Shown: positions 12,375 through 23,900 of the stretch, one piece after another
Numbering within the stretch: position 1 is the first letter of the stretch
Layout of the letters: every line of letters starts with the position of its first letter
Assembly: GCA_037783415.1 (NCBI GenBank)
Contig: JAZGTN010000212.1
Location: 372,001-436,000, forward strand
Source: Leptasterias polaris
Taxonomy: Eukaryota > Echinodermata > Asteroidea > Forcipulatida > Asteriidae
Direction of reading: 5' to 3'
DNA length: 64,000 nt
Notes under the pieces: generated by a model
The model's database searches: none
What the model saw: only the letters and a program-made list of their open reading frames with translations
Told to the model about the DNA's origin: nothing
Program-made: the position numbers and the translations under genes

Positions 12375-13604
12375 TTCACATCTTAGGATGACTTGTCAAT
12401 ACGTCACCCTCTGCCTAGCCAACTGATTCACAGTTAAGAACAATCTAGCCCTTTGTAAAATCAAGCCCAGTTGTAACAAGGAGTGTCGGTGTACGATATT
12501 ATTCAAAATAGTCAGGCTCTTTATGCTTTAACCGTAATAATTATGATCACTCATTCATTTCAGGGATCCCAACCAGCGTGGAAAAAGGGTCGAATGCACC
12601 TCCCCTATGTGGAATTGATATGGCAAAATGACATGTCAGACAAAATTGTCATGCTTTATGAAGCATTTGTAGTTTAAAACGTGTTTCAACACGAGGCAGG
12701 ATATCTCAGACAACCACAATGATGTACATGGTCTTCACTGTTACATGACACAGCAGAGTTTCTACACACGTCCTTGCGTGTGCAAACCGTGTCGGATGCA
12801 TGTCTTTACGCTCCAGTACAAAATACCACGCTTGCTAAAATCATCAAGTCTATTAAAATTATCAAATAAAGAGTTTAGACAGAAATGTTAAAGTCCCTAT
12901 ACTTTATTGATAATAAAGGGTTAGGTAAATTGTAAGCATGTTACGTTATTCTAACTCTATGGTCAATAAAATAATACGAGCGGAGACAATCAAGCCCAGG
13001 GATGGGAAAAGGTATAACAAAATAACTGTCATTAAAATAAATAATGAATTGTTGCGACTGGTGCCACAATGTTTGCTTCGCATGGAAAGTTGCTAGCTTC
13101 TGGTCCACTTATAGCGATAAAAGCCAGCCCTGGCCCACAAAGGGGGTGTCAGTCAATAATTTGAATTTATGCTTTTAAGGTAATTTAGTTGCACATTTAA
13201 AGTAGGAGTACAAAAGTAGGTCATCGAAAGGTCAAATCGGTGTTTTTAACAAACAACCTCTGTCAGTACCTTGAACAAAAGCCTCTTTTTCGTGCAAAGT
13301 GTCTTTCGAGATATCACAGCAACAACGCGTTGACAGTGTGTGCTATCATTCTTTGCACAGAAAACACATATTGGTTTCCCATTTGTTGTAGCTATATGAA
13401 CGAATAACAACCAAAGAGAGGCTGAAAGTTAAAACAGTCTGGTCCCTGTTGGTTTACTCCACAATAAAGGTTTGGGAACGCGCCGTCCTCTGACACTAGC
13501 GCATATGCACATGCACCATCTGAACAAATACTCAATGCATCTTGGGATACCCGGCGAGAACAGTTACAAAATAAATCAAGCTGCCAAGATGACGCCATGC
13601 TGCA

Positions 13605-13997
13605 TAAAGACACTGGACACGTTTGGTAATTGTCAAAGACCAGTATTCTCACTTGGTGTATCCCAACATATGCATGAAGTAACAAACCTGTGCAAATTTG
13701 GGCTCAATTGGTCATCGAAGTTGCAAGAAAATAATGAAAGAAAAAACACCCTTGTTGCACCAATTGGTGTGCTTTCAGTTGCCTGAAAAAGGCTTCAAGC
13801 CTGAAGTCTTTTTCAGATTCAAATATTTTAGTGAGAAATTACCTCTTTCTCAAAAACTACGTTAGGCCTACTTCAGACGGAGTCGTTTCTCAAAATGTGT
13901 TATAGGCCTACTATCAACAGCTCTCCGTTGCTCGTTACCAAGTAAGTTTGTATGCTAATATGTATTTTGAGTAATTACCAAACGTGTCCAGTGCCAT
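13605..13997. repeat. MITE family C (GGACACGTTTGGTAATT ends)
   Basis: The left end CACTGGACACGTTTGGTAAT and right end ATTACCAAACGTGTCCAGTG are perfect inverted repeats. The element is about 390 bp and noncoding. A partial relative lies at about 18105-18300. Confidence 0.85.
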
Positions 13998-14921
13998 TAA
14001 GTTTACATGTAAATATGCCAGATTTTAAATGTCTGAACCGCATTTCTTAAAAAGCAGCATGCCGTCGATGGTTACCGATGTTGCTTGGACTCGGATTTCA
14101 CCAAGAATCCTTTGCGCGCCAATTATGCGCATGACATTCATATGGCCTATTCTCCGAATCGTTTGACGTAATAGTAATTCCAAAACCAGCATTCTTGTTT
14201 TACTCATGGCTCGAAGACAAACGTAATCAGAGGCCCGACCAGATCAGGAAAGAGGCTATTTTTCATATTAAACTCATAAACATCCTTTTCAGTACAAACG
14301 AACCATTGCATTGAATGAAACATCTGTGCCAAATCACACCCACCTTCAATGTTGCATCTAGGCTAGATCCTGTATCCAGTAACAGTGTTTAGGCCTAATG
14401 CACTGTTTATTGATGAGTAAAACGGGGCCAGACTACTTTTTATTTTAAACCTCGTTTTTGTTAACTTTGTTTTAATTGGGGAAAACAATTCTAGTCCATG
14501 ACACGTAGGCTGATGTTAGTAATTTGTTAGGTTTTTAAAGGTGTTTTTATCTCTTGTTAGTAAAGGTTTTATGGGTAAATATGTATTCTATTGTCCGCAG
14601 ATTTCAAATGAACAAATGTAAAGTCAACGGCAACCAATTCGGAAGATCACAAGACCTCACGACGTCATCTGTAAATCGTTCCAAGAACTGCATTCTTCCA
14701 CACAATCTCTAGGATACAGAAACCGACCGGAGCATGACCAGAGAGCGAAACCTTTAATAATAAGCGCGGTGAGAATCACCACGGATCGCTGCCCGGCCCC
14801 AGCATCAAATCGTTCTGCGTTCTCTCCGGCGCATATGTTAGTAAGACAGGGAAACTAGTGGATGTCGATTCGGGAGACTCCCTCAAGGAGATGAGATGTA
14901 TTGAACGGAGAAAGTTCCACA

Positions 14922-14930
14922 ATGGATGAG
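14922..14930 (+). CDS. HYR-FAMeT gene, exon 1 coding part (Met-Asp-Glu)
   Basis: ATG-GAT-GAG sits directly before a consensus GTAAGT donor. The start context CCACAATGG has A at -3 and G at +4. Phase 0 matches the acceptor at 19866. Upstream in the same presumed leader are at least three short out-of-frame ATG ORFs (ATGTTAGTAAGA, ATGTCGATTCGG, ATGAGATG). Only nine coding bases support this exon, so it is the least certain of the set. Confidence 0.6.
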
Positions 14931-17900
14931 GTAAGTATTTCATACTGAGCCCAATTTCATGAGGCTGTTTAGCACCAAGATTTGCTTAGTATCAACAAGT
15001 TTAGCTGATGAGCAGAAATAGGATTTATCAGCCAAAAGATTGCTTGTAACTAGGGGGCTAGATTTCGCAAAGCACTAAGATTCATTTTTAAGATTAGTTG
15101 TTGATATTGTCATAATGATTTGTATTGTCACATCACACTTAGCAGTTAATATCGATTCACAGTTTAGATCAATCTTAGCTCTTTGTGAAATCAGCCCCTT
15201 CTCTGCTAATTTGTCTTCTTGCAAAAAAGTATGTTCTGCTTAACATTTTAATGAACAGGGCCCTTTACATTTTTATTAATGGGTTATAAATTGGGTTATT
15301 TTGGACTAATCAAAGGTACTGATTGGTTAAAAAGAGCAGTGTTTCCCATGGTTTGAGGTTCCTTTGTTTTGTTCTGTGTCTTTCTTCTAATGTGGTAATT
15401 TGCGTGGTGATGTTAAAATGGTCTGTTTCAACCTTGATATGTTGCGGGGTTTGCAAGTCAAGCTTGAAGTAGAGCTCTTGTGTTCGCTTCATTAGTTCCA
15501 CATTAGAAGGTTTTTCTTAACACATAGGCGTACAAGGGTTGGGGTTTCTTCATGTTATCACTTTGGAATTAACAATCGAATATATTGAAACACACGGTAA
15601 CTACTGGTAAATTAACATTCGGGTAGGCCAATGTACGAAATAAGATTGGTGTAAAATTCGCACATTTTCATGTGATGTTATTACGTTAAAAGCAAACATT
15701 CAAAAACACAGTATATTAAAGATAAAGACATTGATCAAATAATAAACTGTTCCTTTCTAATGTGGTAAAAGCGTGTTATTGCTACAGTTATTAATAAAAC
15801 ATGCAAAAGACTTAACAAATACAATACAATCAGCTTAGTCAGTGTAAAGTACAACCGGAAGGCAGTTTTAAAAATTCACTTTGAATATTTGCATGTATTT
15901 GCACATAAAAAATATACATGAATAGGCCTATATAAGCGAGTGTGAAACTTCTAAGAACATTTGAAACATTCAGCATTTGTTTTTATAAATTCATTGTTGT
16001 TTCTTGCAATCAAGCGTGACATTTGATGACAAACCACAAAACTCTTAATCAGAGAAAGGGTATCATCAAACATCTAATTAGGTTTGATTGACAAACTCAA
16101 AGATTGGTTGAAAGATTTCAAACGATGCGTTATCAACTCATAAATAAAGCATACAATCTTCACATCGTTAATAAAAACACAGGTTTATTTGAATCACTCA
16201 ACCTTATACGTGTCCTTGCTCCATCCACCCCCTTATGCTATGCAACTCTAATTAAACAGCTTGTGTATACGAGGAAATAATTGTTGACTTTTGCACCTGA
16301 GTTAATACGACCGTCTGTATAAATATTATCATGTTTGCTACAAGATGAGCTTACTTGAATGTGTCCTTCAATGTTGTTGCTGAGTATATCACCTGATCTT
16401 AAAGGTTGTGCCATAGTTTGGTTTTTGTCCACGTATGAGACATTATTAATAAACTTGTTAGGCTCTAGACAACAACTTTTATAGCTGCTGCCCCCAAGTT
16501 ATGGAACTCCCTACCTCATTCAATCAAAATGTCAGCAAATCAAAATTTGTTCAAAAAAAACTTAAAAACCTATCTAATGTCTGAATTCTTTAGTTAAGAT
16601 GTAGTATATTTCACAACCTGATGTAAATTATTTTCATTCTTTGTAACTTTTCATGTACTTTCGTATGTTTAATGTTTCTATACCTTGTTAGGCGCCTTGA
16701 GCATCCCTTGGGGTGGATATGTGCGCATTATAAATGTTGTTATTATTATTATTATTGGTGGAAGTCTAAGTGAATACAGTGTCTACTTGCTGAGAAAACA
16801 GCAAAAACTGTCATGGTATTTTCATCAACAACGTCGAATCCATCGAAGTTTAGCGGGTACCAAACACATCTCTAACCGCAACATTCACACACGGATACCA
16901 CGGAAATTTGAATAAGGTGTGTTTTTGAGATTAAAATGTTTCGACATTTTGTTTGATATCAGACGAAATAATTTCGCAGGAATCTAACTACCATCACCAT
17001 CTTTCAAGGAGGATCTCTGATAGATAGAAGTTACAACATTATTTTATTTTTGTTCATTAGGCTACCAAAGTATGACAGTATACCTTTAAAGACAGTACAA
17101 CATAAGAAGAGCATCTTTAACAACAAAACAAACTTTTAAAACGATTTTGTTCAAAACGGATTCTAAAGCACCTTGCGGTTAAATAGTTGTCGAAATTGGG
17201 AAAGCCCCCCCTTTCTATTTCGCAATGGTGTCTCTAACACAAAACCAAGATTCACAACTTCACACCCCATTCGAAGGACATTAGGAGTTTGCTATTTTGC
17301 CTCTACTCTATCCAACCCAATCACCGGTCAAACGATGCATTTAGCTCCCCCATTGGGAAATTTATCAGACAATATTTTAATATTGGTAATGATCATTTCA
17401 ATGATCGAGTATTTTTAATATAAAATTTGACTTGATGAAAAGTTGATGCCGAGACCAACATTTAATATCATGACAAAAATTGATTACATTTTTATTATTC
17501 ACTTATTAAAAATTTAGGACTATGTTAATTACATTATCTTGATATGTCATTATCTTTGGTCAAAAAAACCCTTTAAAAATACATTATAGCAAAAACCAAA
17601 TGTACATTCTCCTGAAGACGATCAGAGCATACTAATCGAAACGTCAAGTAGTTAAACCACCGGTTCATTTCAGAACCACCACAACTCATAGAGAGCTCAC
17701 ATGGTATCTCCGCAAACCTCACTAGAATGACAACCTTTACTTTAATCATGATCGAGGGCGTTTGACTTTAAAAATCGGACATTTATATTGGAAGTAGTAC
17801 TGTTAAGATTACACTGTCGCTGTGTTCAATTATATATTATTTCTGGTGGGCATGCACAATTGATCAAGCAAAGACTTCCATCCCAATATGTAATTTAAAG

Positions 17901-20900
17901 GAGGCGAGAGATATCACAGAAGCGAAAACCTACCTGTAAAATTAACATATCATTTTAAAATAAAGGTGTCACTTATATTTTTGGACGAGTAAACAAAAGG
18001 CGTTTCGATTAGTATGCTCTGATCGTCTTCAGGAGAATGTACATTTGGTTTTTGCTATAATGTATTTTTAAAGGTTTTTTTTGATCAAAGATAATGACAG
18101 GGTAAACTTTTGGTAATTGTCAAAGACCAGTATCCTCCCTCGATGTTTCCCATTATATGCATAAAGCCTGGGCTCAATCGGTCATCAAAGATGCAAGAAA
18201 ATAATGAAAGAAAAAAACATGTTGCATAAAATTGTGTGCTTTCACATGCCTGATAAATGCTTAATGCCTGAAGCCTTTCTCAGATTCAAATTATTTGGTA
18301 ATAAATCAGAACAACATTGACGAAAAAACCCAACAATGACCGTACCTTTAACGATCATTAAAGCTTGGTGTAACACTCCATCAAACATCGTTTGTCTATG
18401 AATCACTATTAATGGTGTGTGTGTCCCATTGAAAATGTTCACTTATAGGCCTAAAAAGATTAATTCAACATCATATTTTTAGGTGTCGACATGAACACAA
18501 TGCGTGTCGATCATAGACAGTGTTAAGTTGTTGTAAGGTCTTGGTCAGCATATAAAGCTGGTGTAATCATTTGGTTCGTGTGTTAGTGACAGTGAGTATT
18601 TCAAAAGTGTTGAATGTTTCATCAGAAGCTTTGCATAATTCTTAATATAAACGTTTGTGTGAAAACATTGTTATGAGATTTACCATTACAAAAGTAAATA
18701 TATAGATTGCTAAAAAACGAAGACAACTTTTTGGAATCATTTACTAGGTCAATATATTTTGCAATAAGTGCTAACATCTTTGACATTAATTTGCTTCGTG
18801 TGACAAAAACGATTTTCCCCCATTCACTATTTGCAACAGCAAACAGTTATTGTTACTGATATTCAGTCACAATATTATTGTTTGTTTTTTATTAGCCCTT
18901 GCAAAATATTTGCATACAAACTAATAACAAATACAATTTGTTCAAAAGTGAGAACATTTATTTATCTACCACCACGTAAATTTCGCAGCGCTTGATTTTT
19001 TCTTAAAATGTAGGCCTATAATAATGTCTAAGCATTTGAGGAGCTTTGTCTGTAAAACGTCTGTGTATATATGCATCCGTCGAATCTGTTCTTTCCATTT
19101 AGAGGGTTACGTTCAGTCGATGATTTGGGGTGGGTATTAATTTCGAAATTCAATCTGGCAATATGGCGGTCCATATTAGCTGGAAATCCGAAAGACCTTT
19201 CTTCAAGGCCTACATGAACATTGGAAACAGCATAAATCGGTTGAAAATAACAATCCAAAATCTCTATTAATACCGAGATGGTTTTGTTACCAATGCTCTG
19301 AAAAAAAATATTTTGCTTAGAATTATTCCAATTTTAAAGGGGGACTGTAGTCATGATCAAAGCAGGTCTGTAGCTATATGTTGAATTATGAGCTCTTACC
19401 CACTTTCTGCATACGCTGTAGACTTGTGAACAAGTCTTTAACGTTTGTCGCGGTGATAGTCGAGTCACGGTGATAACGTAATCATAGCGTAATACACTCA
19501 GCTCTCCGGGATCGAAGACTGCTCTCGCGAGATCACTACACTCCCGCGACGCTGCTGGCTCCCCGAGACCGTAGTTGCAAGAGCAGTCGTCTTGCGGGGC
19601 AGCAGTCTCACGAGAACATCGTCGGTGTCGCGAGAATCAAGGAGAGATCGTCGGAACGTTATCATCGCGACAAACACTTGTCCAGAAGTATATACACGCT
19701 CTGGCTGTCACATCATAATGATAATGGCGTCGCTGGTAGTGATGGGACAACCAGCAGGCTTAAACTTCTTGTCATTATAGCAATGTCTGTTTGAGCATGG
19801 CGATTTATATCTTTATTCTCATAGTACTGATGAAACAATCTTTTGTCTTTTTGCATTTGTCACAGGGTGAAAAGATATCAAAACCAGATCCAGTTCATGA
19901 TATTGTCGAAAAGGGTGCTCTCTTAAAACAGTACGTTGAATACTTTGTAATCATATTTTCATGGCTAGTGCTGCCTTTCTATTTTTTAAGGTTTGTTGTA
20001 AAGATCAAAATTTCACATAGCACGCACAGCTGCAAGAGAAAATTATCAAAAGCACAATATGTAAATTTTTGTTCAGAAGTTGTTCACTGAATTGTCAAAA
20101 TGTGCAGTAAAACTGATTACGAAGTTAACTATAATGTTGTGGGTATATATTCGCACGGAATGAAATGTAATTTGTGCAATATTGTTTAGGGTTGAACGAA
20201 GACAAATTGACTAGAGTGGGATTTGAATCAACGACCTCCAGATTAATGTGCCGGTGTTATAGGGAAATCTGTCCTCGGAGGTTGTGTCCCCTATTCGTGA
20301 AGTTAACATGGGCTGAAGGAGAATGATTCAAAAGAGGGCGCTATCAGAAGAAGTTTGTATACAATTCGCCGTTTGTAATACAATATGTGGGGACATAATC
20401 TCGTGGAGGGGGTGTTCCTGCCACACCGGCCCGTTAATCCGGAGGTCGTTGGTTCAAATTTCGCTCCAGTAATTTTTTTTGTTCAACCTCAAATCATTTT
20501 AAATTTACCCGGTCAGTTTTCATTGTGGTTTTCTATTCAATATTAGGGCCTATTTAGTTCTAAAACGATTCAACTCAACTTCTACATATTCATATTTTAA
20601 AGAATTTTGAAAAAACTTGTATGCAAACATTTTAATAAAATGCACATTTACCAGTTTTATTTATTTTTTTATTATATTTTTTTTCTCAGGCATATTTCCA
20701 ATTTAGTAAGTGGTAAACTCCTCGCTATGCACGGGCGACCACCCGCCCAGTTCCACTCCAATTTCAAACGTCGTGATGACGAAACAATAGACCTGGGAGA
20801 GAAGTCTTGCAAACGGATCCTCGTAGCGTGCGGTATGACACTGGTCATGATTGCAATCGGTGCCACACTGGTTGGTGGTATACTCATGGCGGTTACAGAA

Positions 20901-23900
20901 GCAGGTAAACAACAACAAAAGTACCCCTTCCATTCCCATTCACCTTTTCTTCATACTTTGATAAGTTACAGCTGGGTACATGGCGCCTATAGTAAGAGTG
21001 CAATGTGAAACTTTTGAACGCTAGGTTGCATGCAGCAGACTTTAACCAGATAAATTTCCTTTTACGTCAGTCTGAGCATGCTCACATTTTCAAGAACAAT
21101 GGATTTACCTGGTAAGTTTGCTGCTACCTACAGTTTCAAAAGTATTCTGTTATAATACAATCAACCACAGACGTAGCTCAAATAGGAACAAAAACAATAC
21201 CTACCTGAACACCTGACGTCACTCTTCGAAGCTCTTGAATAACGCAAGATACCAGCCCGACCGGTTGTTGTCAGGTGTATACCTTTGCAATCATTTCACA
21301 AGGAGATTCGTATAGTCAATTCACACGTACATCCATGCAACACTGGATGATGTAAACTTTATGCACACGCATAATAATACGCTGCATGCAGACGACCAAT
21401 CACCTCAGACCGATCATTCCACAGATATGGAAAGCTTACGTCACAGCACTTTTATCCAACGATATTATTTGACCTGTATGACCAGTGCTTGTCTTTGGGG
21501 ACCAGTCTAAATAATACCTAACAAAGGTCATGTGGAAGGCGTTACTAGGGTACATTCGATTAGCTTCCCCGGGTCGACCCAGGTCTGACCCCAGTGCGTT
21601 CGATTAGCTCTGACGTCATTGTTGTGGCTCACCAGGGTCAGTGATCACTAGTGCCCTGCTTGAGGAGCGGGTTTACTTGGGGCTGACCCTGGTTCATGAC
21701 GTCAGGACGAAAAACTTTCTCAATGGCCACCATTTTGTTTGTAAATCAGCGGGACATTTTCAGTAAGTTTGACACACATTTTCACCATTAAAGCAGAAGC
21801 GTTTTTGTGAGCAATCATTATTTTTTTTAATTCGAAGCCGGGTACTTTTGTATCACTGTGGGCTTGTAAAATTATTTTACTATTTAAATTATTTTCCTAG
21901 AGACTAATTATTTTACGATCTTTTCGTGAATCCACGAACAGTTTCGGACATAATGCACACAAAGAAACTAGTTCCGGTCGGCAGTCCCAAGATGCATTGG
22001 TGGTGTGAATGCAGGGGGGGGGGGGGGGGGGTTCGTTCTATTACATCATGTCGGGGGCTCACCCGGATGAACACACCGGGGTCGACCCGGGGGAGCTAAT
22101 CGAACGCACCCATGTTGGAGACACGGGATACAAAGCTGGTCAACCCGCCTCACAACCTTTTGACCTACTTTTTATTAAAATTTCTAAGCAAACTTAAGGA
22201 ATAATGAAGATAGCACCTCATAAATAGTTATGTAGGCCTATACACATTATTCACATTCCAGATGAAAACTAACAAATCATATACGATTGCAAGAGCGATA
22301 AAAGGCTATTATTAAACCTTAAACCATATTATAGGTTTTCTCGGTCAATTTCGGCAAATGAGCAGCCAATTTAACCACCACGCTATTCTATTTCGCGCGA
22401 AATCGAATGCTACTAAAAAGGGTCATTCGATTTCGTTTCATGACTAGTCAAATGTACTATTGCGTCATTCGATTTAACAAAATAATCATTCAATTTAACG
22501 ATTCATCAAAGCAGCATTCAAATTCGCCGGAGCTTTTTGAGGCGTGTGTTTAGTCATTCAAATTCATTTTTGGGCAGTCATTTCTGTAATTTGTGCAATC
22601 TAAAAAACGCTTTGTTAATAAGGCATATACGGTTCACTTATTTGCACTTGAGTCACTTTGTACTTCGAAGACGAGCTTTTTGCTACAGTTTTACACGCAT
22701 ATTTCAATAAGTTTGCAGCTTGTGGTACAACCATACCTAAACATATACGCCAAGATGTCTGGCACGCCAACAGATTGATGGTTGAGGAAGAAACAACATA
22801 AACAACAAAAACCAGGAAAAACATAAAGAAACACCCCATTCAAACACAATACAAAATTAGGCCAGTTAACCAATAAAGATCCCCCAAAAAAAAGAATATA
22901 GGAGAAAACAAAGAAGAAAAAACATCATGGGCCCCATGTAAAGTCTCCTGGAACCATAAATAAAGAAAATAAGGTTTGCCTGAATTAAAGTGAAGATACG
23001 AAACAGTTGCCTAATACAGATTATCTGTTTATTCGTATTTCTTTAGTCGTACTTATTTGAATTCTCATTTAGCGAAATTGATTGCCTCTTTACGAAATTG
23101 AAAAAAATTAAACCAGTAAAATCTCCAGTCGAACCAGCTTTGCTAAATTGAATGATGATTGTGCGTCACGAAAAGGAATGACGATATGCTAAATTGAACA
23201 CAGTGCAAAAGGAATTTGAATGCCTCAATACGAAATTGAATGCCCGAATTCTGAATTTGAAACGCAGTAACAACTGGAGAGGCAAAATAGCTTTAATTCG
23301 AACGCACGAAAATGAAATCGGCTGCTCATTTGCCGAAATTGACCGAGAAAACCTATACTATTAAGATTTGATAAATGATCAATTCAAAGACCACAAGCCT
23401 TTCAAATGTTTTGATTAATGATTTGTACGGTTTTTGTGGTGTAATTATTGCAGAACCCGGACCAGAGACAGTCACAGTTCCCGGTAAGTTTTATCAAGGC
23501 CATGGCTTAGTTTTAACAGCGCTCACTTAAAGTGAACGTATACCTTTGGGTTTTTGAACCTTTCGTTTGTTTTAATCCTATGCAAATGTATAGATTATAC
23601 ATTAAAACTAACGTGTGAAAATTTCATTTCAAAACGTGGTGGCATTTTTGAGATATCGTTGGAAATCCGGAGCGGTTATGTCCACACAGGAAGAATATCC
23701 GTAATTTGAATACACAATCTGAGAAACGTATCTGACAGAAACGTCTCTCAGATTCAAACTTTGGGGGATAAAAACTGATATCTTTTCCCGTAACCACATT
23801 ATTTCGAAGTGAAATGATTCTAAAATATTATCGAAAGTTGCTGTATTTTTAACCAAGTAAGTTTATTGCCATGAGTGATTAGGCCTACCAAACGCTTACC

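Larger units (their letters stand above)
4164..14640. other. Mostly intergenic stretch, repeat-rich
   Basis: Between the SNF8 start and the first exon of the HYR gene I see no exon chain I can defend. It holds the tandem duplication at 6821-7760, palindromic tandem units at 7761-7874, MITEs at 7954-8118, about 8365-8552, 8698-8910, 12023-12374 and 13605-13997, a tRNA-like SINE head at 11674, and one weak candidate gene region at 6.1-6.8 kb. Bases 8911-11670 show neither recognisable repeats nor genes, apart from a partial MITE arm near 10690-10725. Confidence 0.6.
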
